Source of the DNA: Enhygromyxa salina
GTDB taxonomy: Bacteria; Myxococcota_A; Polyangia; Nannocystales; Nannocystaceae
DNA: 64,000 nucleotides
Reading direction: 5' to 3'
Assembly (NCBI RefSeq): GCF_002994635.1
Contig: NZ_PVNL01000121.1
Location: forward strand, 43,033 to 107,032
How positions within the stretch are numbered: the first letter of the stretch is position 1; every line of letters starts with the position of its first letter. The notes beneath the pieces were generated by a model, which was given only the letters and a program-made list of their open reading frames with translations, did not search any database and was not told where the DNA came from. The position numbers were made by a program, and so were the translations under genes. Positions 51,023 to 60,410 of this stretch are shown here, one piece after another.

Positions 51023-54000
51023 ATGCCGGCCATGCGCGGGAACCCTGGCGTCGCCGATCCGTTGAAGAGCACCTCCACCTGGCGCGCAGCCGCGCTGATG
51101 TTCGTGGCGCTGGTGCTGGTGATCGCGGCGTGCACGAAGAAGCAGCCCGAACCCGAGCCGGAGCCCGAACCGATCGTGAAGCTCGATCTCTGGGCTGGCG
51201 TCCCGCCGCTCGATCCCGCCGCGGCCGATCTACACGGCGAGCTCGTGCCCAAGCCGGGCCCGCAAAAGCCGGCGCAGGTCGGCGAGGAGATCGAGCTACC
51301 GTTTCCTCCGCCGGCCCCACCAGGCGACGCGGTCGGCGTGTCCGAGCCACCCACCGGCCCGCTCGAGGTCCTGCGCACGGGCCCCGACGGCGAGCAGGGG
51401 CTGGTCGACGCGATCCGGGTGTCGTTCAACCACCCCATGGTCCCGCTGGCCTCGATCGAGGATCTGCGCGCACACACGGCCCCCATGCAGATCGAGCCTG
51501 CGATCGAGGGCGAGTTTCGCTGGATGGGCACGCGGGCCCTGGCGTTCCACCCGACCGGGCGCCTGCCGTTCTCGACCAGCTACGCGATCACGATCCCGGC
51601 CGGGACCCAGTCGACCCACGGGACCGAGCTCGCCAAGGCGGTCGAGTGGTCGATCACCACGCCCACGCTCGCGCTCGATCGCAGCGTCCCGCACCAACAC
51701 GGGGCCAGCCACGTGCACCTGGATCAGCCGATCTTGCTGCGCTTCAACCAGGGCGTCGACGCGAACGCGGTTGCGGCCGCGCTGAGCTTGAAGGCCGGAT
51801 CCAAGCGGGTGGCGCTCGAGCTGATCCCGGAGTCGCGCTGGCAGGACGAGGACCTGGCCAAGTTCATCGACCCGTGGGTGGCCGGCAGCGAGCAGGCGTG
51901 GGAGCGCTCGCGGGTGGTCGTGCTGCGCCCGGTCGCCGAGCTCACGCCCAACACCAAGTACACCGTCGAGCTACCGCCGGGGGTCTACGGCGAGGGTCCG
52001 CTGCGCAGCGACAAGCTGGCGTTCACGTTCGAGACCTACCCGCCCCTGAAGCTGTCGCCGCATCGCTGCGATCCCTCGCCGTGCTCGGCCAGCTACGGGA
52101 TCGTCGTCGACGCCAGCAACCAGATCCGCGACGCGCGGGTGATCGACAAGGTCCACGTGAGCCCGGCCGTCGAGAACCTGCGGATCGACGCCGGCTGGAA
52201 CGGCGTGCAGCTCAGCGGCGACTTCATCGGCGACACCACCTACGAGGTCAGCGTCGACGCGGGGCTCGAGGACATCTACGGGCAGAAGCTGGCCAAGCCC
52301 TACACGGCCAAGGTCAAGCTCGGCCCGCTCGAGCCCAACTTGCGGGTCTGGCCGCAGGCCAAGCACCCCGGGATCATCGAGGCCAAGGCCGGCCACACCG
52401 TGCAGATCAAGGTCGCGGGGCTGCGCAAGCTCGAGGTCATGGCCTCGTCGTTCAACAGCACCGAGCTGGCCGATTACTACCGGCACAATGGCTCGACGGG
52501 CTATGACTACAAGTGGCCCGAGGATCTGCGCAGCCCTCGGCATACCCACGAGATCGACGTCTCGAAGTCTCGCCAGCAAGAGCAGACGATCACGCTCGAT
52601 ATCGACGACTACATCGAGGGCAGCGACACCTTCGTGTACTTGATGCTGCGCTCCGAAGAGTACAAGCGCTGGGGCTGGACCGAGCGCAGCACCCTGGGGC
52701 AGATCGTGCAGCTGACCAACGTCGGCGTGAGCGTGGCGATCGATCGCCACGACGCGGTCGCGCTGGTGACCACGCTCGATACGGGTGAGCCGGTCGCCGG
52801 GGCCGAGGTGCGGCTGCTCGCGGATCAGGGCAAGCGGGAGATCTGGAAGGGCAAGTCCGACACCAACGGCGTCGCGCGGCCCAAGCTCGGCAACGCCCGC
52901 ACGTGGAGCCTGATGCTCGCGGTCAAGCACGGCAACGACGAGGCGTTCCTGCCCCTGGATCAGAGCGATCTCGAGGGCCGCTGGGTCTCGCATCTATACG
53001 GCGACAAGGCCGAGGATCAGGTCCGGGCCTTCATCTTCACCGAGCGCCAGCCCTACAAGCCCGGCGAGATGGTCCACCTCGTGGGGGTGGTGCGCAAGCA
53101 GACGCGTGGGCCCGCTGGCGCCGTGATCCCGTGGGGCAACGGGCTCGAGGCCGAGTACGAGGTCAACACCGAGCGCGGCGTCGAGGTCCAAAAGGGCAAG
53201 CTGAAGATCAGCGCGTTTGGGACCTTCGCGGTCGACATTCAGACCGACGAGAACGGCGACACTGGCAACTACTCATTCAGGCTCGAGCACAACGGGCTGT
53301 TTGGATCGAGCCAGACCTTCTATCACAACTTCGCGGTCGAGGCGTTCCGCACCCCCGAGTTCGAGGTCGAGGTCGCGCGCGCCGAGTCGTCGCCGCTGTA
53401 CTTTGGCGACGAGCTCGCGGTCGAGATCCGCGGTCGCTATCTGTTTGGTGCGCCGATGATCGGCGCCGACGTGCACTACACGCTCACGCGCCAGTCCACG
53501 GACTTCCGCCCGCCGGCCGAGGGGCTGTCGGCGTTTCACTTCTCCGCGTCGCCCGGTCGGCGTGGGCACTGGGGCGACTACTGGGGCGGCAACTGGAACC
53601 CGACCCAGCAGCTCGAGTCGAAGACCAAGCAGCTCGACGCGCAGGGGATCTTGAAGGTCACGCACGCGCTCACGCAGGTCGAGCCTCCGGTGCCCGGCCA
53701 GGCGCCGCCGCCCCCACCGGATCCCGAGGACGAGCCTGCGGTCGAGCCTCCGCCGACAGCGGCGACCTTCTCGATCGCGGCGACGGTGACCGACGAGAAC
53801 CGCCAGGCGATCGCCGGAAACGGCAGCTTCGTGGTCCACCCGGCGGCCTATTACGTCGGGCTCCGATCCGAGCGTAGCGTGCTGCGCGAGGGCGAGCGGA
53901 CCCGCGTCGAGGCGGTCGTCGTCGATGTCGACGGCAAGCGGGTGCACGACGTTGGCGTGGCGCTGAAGGTCATTCGCAAGGACACCACCCGGACCCCCGT

Positions 54001-57000
54001 GCAAAAGCAGGGCGTGTGGACGTTCGCGTATTCGACCGAGGAGACCCAGACCAGCGCGTGCGCGCTGACGTCGGGGGCGACGCCGGTCGCGTGTGAGGTC
54101 AGCGTTGGCGAGCCGGGGACCCACGAGGTCGTCGCCGAGATCACCGACGCGAGCGGCCGCAGCAACCGGGCCGTGCTCGAGCTGTATGTGCACGGCGACG
54201 ACGCGGTGGTCTGGGACGACGAGGACAAGCGCGTCGATCTGGTCGCCGACAAAGACAGCTACGAGCCCGGCGAGACCGCCAAGCTGCTGGTCCGCTCGCC
54301 GTTCGACGAGGCCCGCGGGTTCTTGGTGATCGAGCGCGAGGGTCTGGCGCAGACCCACCAGCTGTACGTGCGTGGTGGGGTGGCGGTGGTCGAGGTCGCG
54401 ATCACGCCCGAGATGGTCGCGGGCGTGACCGCGTCGGCGGTGCTCAGCAAGCCCCGCACGCCAGTCGCGGGTGCCCCGGCCGATCAAGACCTGGGCGCAC
54501 CCGCGGCGGCCAGCGGCCAGGTCGAGCTGATGGTCTCGAAGGCCAGCAAGGCGGTGGTCGTCGAGGTCCAGCCCGAGCATGACCGGGTCGAGCCGGGCGC
54601 GAAGCTTCGGGTGGATCTGCGCACCCACGCGGTCGACGGTGAGCCGATCCCGGCCGCGGTCGCGCTGTTCGTGGTCGACGAGGGCGTGCTCAGCTTGATG
54701 GGCTACCAGACCCCGGATCCGCTCTCGTTCTTTCACCACAAGCGCGAGGGTGAGGTCGGGTTGTTCGCGGATCACAGCCTCGTGTTGCCGCGCGACGCCC
54801 AGCAACAACCAAAGCCCAGCGCGATCGGCCCGAGCCCCGACGAGTCGTCGGCGGCCACGGGTGACGGCGACGCGTGGGGCGGCCTCATGGACGAGGAGAT
54901 CGGCGAGGCGTACGGTGTCGGCGGGCTCGGCCTGCGCGGGACCGGTCGCGGCGGCGGCGGGACCGGTGAAGGCACGATCGGGCTCGGCAACGTCGGCACG
55001 ATCGGCAAGGGGGGCGGCGGCGGCTCAGGCTACGGCTATGCCGCCAACGCCGATCAGCCCAAGGAGGAGCGCAAGGAGTCCGAGAAGGCGCCCGGGGCGA
55101 TGCCACCACCCGCCCCCTCACCCAAGCGCTCGAGCAGCTCGCTGGCCATGACGGCGACGATCGACGCCAACGCCGCGATGGCCCAGGAGGTGTCGCTGCG
55201 GACCTTGTTTGCGACCACGGCCTACTTCGAGTCCGAGCTGAAGACCGACGCCGAGGGGCGGGCCAGCGTCGAGATCGAGATGCCGGAGAACCTGACCAGC
55301 TTTCGGATCATGGCCGTGGCCGTGGATCCCACCCGGCCCGATCGCTTTGGGAGCGGTGAAGCCTCGGTCCGGGTCCGCAAGACGATCATGCTCAGGCCCT
55401 CGCTGCCGCGGTTCTTGAACATGGGCGATCAGTTCGAGGCGTCGGTCATGGTCGACAACCAGAGCGAGACGACGCAGGCGATCATGGTCGGGACCCGCGG
55501 GGTCAACGTGACCATGCTCGGCTCGGTCGAGGACACCCTCGAGATCCCGCCGGGTGAGTCCCGGGAGGTCCGGTTCCCCATGGCGGTCGAGAGCGTGGGG
55601 ATCATGCGGCTGCAGTTCGCCGCGCTGTCCAATCAGGGCCGCGACGCGACCCAGCTGGAGATCCCCGTGCTGGTGCCCGCGACCAAGCAGGCGTTCGCCG
55701 ACTACGGCATGACCTCGGCGTCGGTCCAGCGCGAGGTCCAGCTGCCCCAGGACGCGCTGCCCGGGTTTGGCGGGCTCGAGGTGTCGATGTCGTCGACCGC
55801 CCTCAACGGGCTCGAGGACGCCGTGGAGTTCCTGGTCAGCTACCCCTACGAGTGCTCTGAGCAGACCGCCAGCCGGCTGCTGCCGATCTTCGCGCTGGGC
55901 GACGTGCTCGACGACTTCCCGATCGCCGACGTCCACGATCGGGCCCGGCGGGACAGCCTCGCGCGCGCGGGCATCGACCGCCTGTTTCAGCGCCAGAACT
56001 GGGACGGCGGCTTCACCTATTGGGGCGACGACCGGCGGCGCGAGAGCTGGCCGTATGTCTCGACCTGGGTCACGCTCGCGCTGCTCGAGGGCAAGCAGGC
56101 CGGCTACGAGGTCGACGCTGCCAAGCTGGATCGGGCGATGGCCTATCTGGACAGCTACGTGCGCAATGGCGTGACCACGCGGTGGGGCAACTACTACGAC
56201 TGGACCACGCGGGCGTTCGCGCTGTGGCTGCTGTCGCGCGAGGATCGGGGCTCGGAGCTGTTCGACAAGGTCTGGGCCAAGCGCTCGGAGATCCCGCTGT
56301 ACGGGCGGATCTTGCTGATGAGCGCGGCGCATCGGTTCAAGCGAACCGGGCCGGTCGAGGCGGTGCTCGCCGAGCTCGATGATCTGGTCGTCGAGAACGC
56401 GCGGGTGATCCACTTCGCCGAGTCGCGGACCGAGGCCGCGGGCGACGGCCTGGCCGTGCTCATGCACTCGAACACGCAGACCGACGCGATCGCCTTGATG
56501 GCGTTGATCGAGCTGGGCAGGGAGATGGGCGACGACGAGATGGCGCCCAAGATCATGGCGGGGCTGATGTCGGACCGCGACCCCCGCAATGGCGGGCGCT
56601 GGAACACCACCCACGCCAACGCCTGGGCGCTGATGGCTGCGTCGCGCTACTACGCGGCGGTCGAGAGCGAGACCCCGGAATTCGTGGCCAGGATCTGGCT
56701 GGACGAGATGTTCGCGGGCGAGGCCAAATTCGTCGGGCGGGACATGGCGAAGGTCAACCAGCAGGTGCCGATGCGGGCGCTGCTGGGGCAGTCGGTCGAG
56801 AGCGTGACGCTGGGCAAGGACGGGCCCGGCAAGCTCTACTACCGGCTGGGCCTGCGCTACGCCCCGGCGGACTTTCGCATGGACCCAGTCGATCGCGGGT
56901 TCACGGTCTCGCGCCGCTATGAAGCGCTGCCCGAGGGCGGCGCCGACAAGCCCGATCCCGACGCGGTGCGACAGCTCGACGACGGCACGTGGAGCGTGAA

Positions 57001-57430
57001 GGCGGGGACCAACGTCAAGGTCACGCTGACGCTGACCGTGCAGGATCGGGCCAACTTCGTGGTCGTGGATGACCCGCTGCCGGCCGGGTTCGAGGGGCAA
57101 AACCCGCGATTCCTGACCAGCGTGGGGGTGACGGGGCAGGGCGGCACCACCTACGACCGCGGGCACGACTACGACTATGGGGGGTATCGCTTCGCCGAGG
57201 TCAGCCGCGGTTGGTGGTATCCGTGGTTTAGCTTCGATCACACGCAAATGCGTGACGACCGAATGTTGCTGTTCGCCGACCACCTCGGCGCGGGGGTCTA
57301 CACGTACAGCTACACCGCGCGAGCGACCAACCTGGGCACCTTCGTGCTGCCGCCGGTCCACGCCGAGGCCATGTACGAGCCCGAGCGGTTCGGGCACGGA
57401 TCGTCGTCAATGGTGAAGATCGTCCACTGA
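51023..57430 (+). CDS. Alpha-2-macroglobulin family lipoprotein (protease trap) with Gly-rich insert
   Basis: 2135 residues. Signal core ALMFVALVLVIAAC with lipobox, then an EP-repeat linker. N-terminal macroglobulin (Big/MG) domains (SFNHPMVPLASI, ITIPAGTQ) lead into MG domains with the A2M bait region. A Gly-rich insert (bases about 54900-55060, GLGLRGTGRGGGG, then GTIGLGNVGTIGKGGGG) separates the parts. The thioester CSEQ is in YPYECSEQTASRLLP near residue 1611, and a terpenoid-like domain follows (DGGFTYWGDDRR). Bacterial A2M entangles proteases. Start is uncertain: ATG 51023, 51032 or 50963. A PBP1c partner, usual in Proteobacteria, is absent. The hydrolase at 49695 is 84 bases upstream. 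Confidence 0.92.
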   Translation: MPAMRGNPGVADPLKSTSTWRAAALMFVALVLVIAACTKKQPEPEPEPEPIVKLDLWAGVPPLDPAAADLHGELVPKPGPQKPAQVGEEIELPFPPPAPPGDAVGVSEPPTGPLEVLRTGPDGEQGLVDAIRVSFNHPMVPLASIEDLRAHTAPMQIEPAIEGEFRWMGTRALAFHPTGRLPFSTSYAITIPAGTQSTHGTELAKAVEWSITTPTLALDRSVPHQHGASHVHLDQPILLRFNQGVDANAVAAALSLKAGSKRVALELIPESRWQDEDLAKFIDPWVAGSEQAWERSRVVVLRPVAELTPNTKYTVELPPGVYGEGPLRSDKLAFTFETYPPLKLSPHRCDPSPCSASYGIVVDASNQIRDARVIDKVHVSPAVENLRIDAGWNGVQLSGDFIGDTTYEVSVDAGLEDIYGQKLAKPYTAKVKLGPLEPNLRVWPQAKHPGIIEAKAGHTVQIKVAGLRKLEVMASSFNSTELADYYRHNGSTGYDYKWPEDLRSPRHTHEIDVSKSRQQEQTITLDIDDYIEGSDTFVYLMLRSEEYKRWGWTERSTLGQIVQLTNVGVSVAIDRHDAVALVTTLDTGEPVAGAEVRLLADQGKREIWKGKSDTNGVARPKLGNARTWSLMLAVKHGNDEAFLPLDQSDLEGRWVSHLYGDKAEDQVRAFIFTERQPYKPGEMVHLVGVVRKQTRGPAGAVIPWGNGLEAEYEVNTERGVEVQKGKLKISAFGTFAVDIQTDENGDTGNYSFRLEHNGLFGSSQTFYHNFAVEAFRTPEFEVEVARAESSPLYFGDELAVEIRGRYLFGAPMIGADVHYTLTRQSTDFRPPAEGLSAFHFSASPGRRGHWGDYWGGNWNPTQQLESKTKQLDAQGILKVTHALTQVEPPVPGQAPPPPPDPEDEPAVEPPPTAATFSIAATVTDENRQAIAGNGSFVVHPAAYYVGLRSERSVLREGERTRVEAVVVDVDGKRVHDVGVALKVIRKDTTRTPVQKQGVWTFAYSTEETQTSACALTSGATPVACEVSVGEPGTHEVVAEITDASGRSNRAVLELYVHGDDAVVWDDEDKRVDLVADKDSYEPGETAKLLVRSPFDEARGFLVIEREGLAQTHQLYVRGGVAVVEVAITPEMVAGVTASAVLSKPRTPVAGAPADQDLGAPAAASGQVELMVSKASKAVVVEVQPEHDRVEPGAKLRVDLRTHAVDGEPIPAAVALFVVDEGVLSLMGYQTPDPLSFFHHKREGEVGLFADHSLVLPRDAQQQPKPSAIGPSPDESSAATGDGDAWGGLMDEEIGEAYGVGGLGLRGTGRGGGGTGEGTIGLGNVGTIGKGGGGGSGYGYAANADQPKEERKESEKAPGAMPPPAPSPKRSSSSLAMTATIDANAAMAQEVSLRTLFATTAYFESELKTDAEGRASVEIEMPENLTSFRIMAVAVDPTRPDRFGSGEASVRVRKTIMLRPSLPRFLNMGDQFEASVMVDNQSETTQAIMVGTRGVNVTMLGSVEDTLEIPPGESREVRFPMAVESVGIMRLQFAALSNQGRDATQLEIPVLVPATKQAFADYGMTSASVQREVQLPQDALPGFGGLEVSMSSTALNGLEDAVEFLVSYPYECSEQTASRLLPIFALGDVLDDFPIADVHDRARRDSLARAGIDRLFQRQNWDGGFTYWGDDRRRESWPYVSTWVTLALLEGKQAGYEVDAAKLDRAMAYLDSYVRNGVTTRWGNYYDWTTRAFALWLLSREDRGSELFDKVWAKRSEIPLYGRILLMSAAHRFKRTGPVEAVLAELDDLVVENARVIHFAESRTEAAGDGLAVLMHSNTQTDAIALMALIELGREMGDDEMAPKIMAGLMSDRDPRNGGRWNTTHANAWALMAASRYYAAVESETPEFVARIWLDEMFAGEAKFVGRDMAKVNQQVPMRALLGQSVESVTLGKDGPGKLYYRLGLRYAPADFRMDPVDRGFTVSRRYEALPEGGADKPDPDAVRQLDDGTWSVKAGTNVKVTLTLTVQDRANFVVVDDPLPAGFEGQNPRFLTSVGVTGQGGTTYDRGHDYDYGGYRFAEVSRGWWYPWFSFDHTQMRDDRMLLFADHLGAGVYTYSYTARATNLGTFVLPPVHAEAMYEPERFGHGSSSMVKIVH

Positions 57431-57473
57431 ACTCGGGCTCCTACATGAGCCGGCCTCGTGTGGGCGGGGGATG

Positions 57474-57992
57474 TCACCCGCGAGACGGAAATACACCCTC
57501 GAGCGCGATGATGAAGTTCAGCGTCAAGAACGGCGGCATCACATTCACCGCCTGGCCACCCCCCGTCATCGAGATCGTGCCGGCGTCCATGGACTGATTG
57601 GGCGGACCGGCCTCGTAGACCTTGACGTCGGCGCCAGTGTGGGCAAATGCGTTGCCCGTGGGGTCCCCGGTGGTAGCGAGGGTCTTGTCGGCCTGGACCA
57701 GGTGGTTGTGGGCTGGGATCTGGTTGACGGTGAGCGTGACCGTCTCGTGACCGGACTTCTCACCGAGCCTTCGGGGGCTCAAGCCGGGACCGTTGCCCGC
57801 GTGGATGGCGTTGCGGCCCCGCAGGTCGGGCAGCGCGAAGCTCGTGCGGCCGTCGCCGCCGTAGGTGGTACCGATAATCGAGAACAGCGCGCTATTCGTG
57901 GAGATGGGGAGTAGTTGCCCATCGCATAACGCCCACCCGCGGGGTGCGAAGTTGCCGGCAAATTGAATGATCGTACCGAGGATTGGTTCCAT
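57474..57992 (-). CDS. Phage-tail-collar domain protein (MdpB/microcystin-dependent type)
   Basis: 172 residues. The start MEPILGTIIQFAGNFAPRGW and CDGQLLPIS match the tail-collar/Microcystin-dependent family, as do GTTYGGDGRTSFALPDLRGR and the C-terminal QAVNVMPPFLTLNFIIAL. In phage these domains bind fibre proteins; many bacteria carry free-standing copies of unknown function. ATG 57992 is used; the longer frame to 58064 is not homologous. It is convergent with the A2M gene by 43 bases, where a weak GGCTC/GAGCC hairpin is seen. Confidence 0.88.
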   Translation of the reverse strand: MEPILGTIIQFAGNFAPRGWALCDGQLLPISTNSALFSIIGTTYGGDGRTSFALPDLRGRNAIHAGNGPGLSPRRLGEKSGHETVTLTVNQIPAHNHLVQADKTLATTGDPTGNAFAHTGADVKVYEAGPPNQSMDAGTISMTGGGQAVNVMPPFLTLNFIIALEGVFPSRG

Positions 57993-58131
57993 TGTGTGTC
58001 TCCTGGGTCCCGGGCGAGACGAATCATCATGAGACGTCTGCAGGGATTCGCGCCAGCGTATCACCGCACTTGGAGCGTCGGCAGGGAAAACCTCGCGAAG
58101 CTTTGGGGCGTCGCGCGGTGGCTGCGAGCGA

Positions 58132-60342
58132 TCACACGGACGCTGGGTTTTCGCGCGCGAGTTCGTTCGCGCGGCGACGCTGTCGCCACACGCCGAGGCC
58201 GAACAGGATCAGCACAGGAGGCGCTCCAACAGGTCCTACGGCGCAGCCACAGCCAGCGCCGTTGCTATCGCTGCTCGGCTCGTCGCCGGCTGTGCCGGTC
58301 TCACTCCCGTCGTCATCGCCGTCGCCGTTGCCATCCCCATCGCCGTCCCCATCGCCTGGATCACCGTCGCCATCACCCGGATCGCCGTCGCCATCGCCCA
58401 TGGAAACACCGTGGAGGTCGAGCACGTGCAGCGCGCTCCACTCGTTGCCGTCGAGGGTGCGGGCTCGAAGCACCACGGGTGAGACCAGGTTGACGTCGAC
58501 CGTGACGTCGCCGTCGATCCCCTGCGGTGCGCCACCAACGGCGCGCGGATCAGACCCATCGACGGTGTAGTAGATCGTACCGGCGCCGCCATCGAGCTCG
58601 AGGCGGACGGCAAGCGGGGTGTCGGGCGCGAGCTCGAGCTGCGTGAACTCGATTAAGTCGGCGCCCTCGAACACCAGCGGCGGGTCGACCAAGGGGTAGT
58701 AGCCCTCGGTTCGCAGCGCCGTGATCAGGTTGGCGGCGGCGCCGTCCATGTACGCGTCTTGAAAGTCGACCTCGTCCTGCCAGTCTTCGTCGCGCGTGCG
58801 GGTTGGCCCGCCGATCACCGCGTCGCCCCAGCGCGCCGACTCGGCGACGACCGGCGTCCGCAGGTGATCCGCGAGCGCCTGCCAGCGCGCGCGGGCGTAG
58901 TCGTCACGCAGCGCGCCGTCGTTGTAGAGCGCGCGATAGGCCCGATCCGCGAACGCGAGCATGAATTCGGGGCTGTGCTTGGCCGAGTTGAAGATCCGCG
59001 CGGTGCTTGGACCCGCGCCCTTGCCAACCCCCGCCAAGAAGTCGGGGTGCACTTGTGGTTGAGTGGGGGAGCCCATGCCGACCCCAAACGACCACTCGCC
59101 GTCCCAGGTGAAGAACATGAATGGAGCTGCTGGCACATTTTGATTGCCGCCCCACCAATTGTTGCCCGGCCAGTCTCGCACCCCCGCGTACCAGTGCAAC
59201 AATAGATAGTCGGAGAACACGTCGACATTCAGGTACTCGCGGAGCTCCTGATAATTGCCGAGCTCGGCCATGTCGGCGTCCTTCAGCGGCCCCGACAAGT
59301 ACTCCCACCGCGCCGGGTCGCCGCCCTTGGGGCCCGCGTGGCTGATCGCAAACCAATCGGTCTCGAGCCCGCCCATGTACGCGCTGGTGAACCACTCGTC
59401 GAGGCGCTCGACGGGGTTGTACAGGCCAAAATAAACCCCGTTGAGGTACAGGTGCACGAAGGTGCCGTGCGACCCAACGCCCGACAGCTCGATCGAGGTG
59501 TCGCGCATCCATTGATCAGTCGTGTAGGTGGTTCGGTCGGGGTTCCAATTGCGCGCCCAGCTGCGGTTGTTGCCGCCGCGCAGGACCAGGCGGTCGAAGT
59601 TGCCCGTGGCGGTCTCGCCGTTGAGGGGCCCCCGCGAGAGCAGATCGGTGCTCCACTTGGGATCCTCGTACTGCGACTTGAACGACAGCCGCATCGAGTT
59701 CTTGACCCGATCATGGCTGTGGCGCTCGAGCCCGCCGGTCGTGTCTTCGCTGTCGCCCTCGGGGTAGATGACCTCGATCGAGACCATGATCTCGGCGTCG
59801 CCGCGATAGGCCGACCACAGCGCGCCCTGCTCGGCGGACAGGCTCATGGTGGGGATCGCCGTCAGCGCGGGGATCATCTCTTGCGTATAGGCAATGTCCT
59901 CGACGATCGCGGGATCCATCTCATAGTCGTGATGGGCTGGGCCGCCGCCGCCGTTGTAGTCGTAGGTCTGCCAGCCCGGGAGATCAGCTGGCTGGGTGAG
60001 CACGTCTGGCAAGAAAATATAGGTGTGCGCCGCGATCTTGCTGGGCGGATCTGGATCGAGCGAGGCGTAGGCCCGCAGCACCACCCCCGGGGCCGCGGAT
60101 GCATTGGGATCGATCAGGACCTGGGTGCCCGAGGGGCCGCTGTGCGCGGTCATCGACGTGCGTGGATCGCTGCCGTCGAGCGTGTAGGTGATCGTCGCGC
60201 CCGGCGTCGCGCAGCTCAGCACGACCGGAAACGCGACCGCGTCCATGAACAAGCCCCGCTCGACGCTGACGTCGACCGGCTCGACCGCCAGGGCCGTGAG
60301 GGGCAGCAGCGCGAGCAGGAGCGTCAGGGCAGCGAAGCGCAT
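58132..60342 (-). CDS. CotH-kinase-like protein with chitobiase-type domains and MYXO-CTERM-like end
   Basis: 736 residues. A signal peptide (TLLLALLPLTALA) starts it. Two beta-sandwich repeats of the CHB_HEX type carry YTLDGSDPR (about residue 50) and IYYTVDGSDPR (about 600). Between them lies a CotH-like protein-kinase-fold region (RLVLRGGNNRSW, GVYFGLYNPVERLDEWF, FTWDGEWSFG). Near the end a GDGD linker is followed by GCGCAVGPV, a hydrophobic segment and WRQRRRA, resembling MYXO-CTERM sorting signals, which are cleaved and lipidated for outer-membrane display. It follows the tail-collar gene's neighbours on the minus strand. Substrate and role unknown. Confidence 0.85.
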   Translation of the reverse strand: MRFAALTLLLALLPLTALAVEPVDVSVERGLFMDAVAFPVVLSCATPGATITYTLDGSDPRTSMTAHSGPSGTQVLIDPNASAAPGVVLRAYASLDPDPPSKIAAHTYIFLPDVLTQPADLPGWQTYDYNGGGGPAHHDYEMDPAIVEDIAYTQEMIPALTAIPTMSLSAEQGALWSAYRGDAEIMVSIEVIYPEGDSEDTTGGLERHSHDRVKNSMRLSFKSQYEDPKWSTDLLSRGPLNGETATGNFDRLVLRGGNNRSWARNWNPDRTTYTTDQWMRDTSIELSGVGSHGTFVHLYLNGVYFGLYNPVERLDEWFTSAYMGGLETDWFAISHAGPKGGDPARWEYLSGPLKDADMAELGNYQELREYLNVDVFSDYLLLHWYAGVRDWPGNNWWGGNQNVPAAPFMFFTWDGEWSFGVGMGSPTQPQVHPDFLAGVGKGAGPSTARIFNSAKHSPEFMLAFADRAYRALYNDGALRDDYARARWQALADHLRTPVVAESARWGDAVIGGPTRTRDEDWQDEVDFQDAYMDGAAANLITALRTEGYYPLVDPPLVFEGADLIEFTQLELAPDTPLAVRLELDGGAGTIYYTVDGSDPRAVGGAPQGIDGDVTVDVNLVSPVVLRARTLDGNEWSALHVLDLHGVSMGDGDGDPGDGDGDPGDGDGDGDGNGDGDDDGSETGTAGDEPSSDSNGAGCGCAVGPVGAPPVLILFGLGVWRQRRRANELARENPASV

Positions 60343-60410
60343 TCGCGCACGCTACCAGAGTTTGGCACCCGACCTCAGTGCGACGCTGGGTGAGCATCGC
60401 GGGAGGGGTA

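Noticed and set aside
55118..57397. A 759-codon minus-strand frame opposite the A2M thioester region
   Set aside because: Shadow of the A2M gene; the plus strand contains the CSEQ thioester and family domains.
57436..57451. GGCTC/GAGCC hairpin between the A2M and tail-collar genes as a terminator
   Set aside because: The stem is only five base pairs with a six-base loop and no T-run, so it is mentioned only as weak.
57474..57992. Tail-collar gene considered as evidence of a prophage
   Set aside because: No other phage structural, integration or lysis gene is nearby; free-standing tail-collar proteins are common in bacteria.
58310..58420. Tandem GATGGCGAC-type repeat in the CotH gene considered as a CRISPR-like or satellite array
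   Set aside because: The repeat is in frame and encodes the GD linker; spacing is by codons with no unique spacers.
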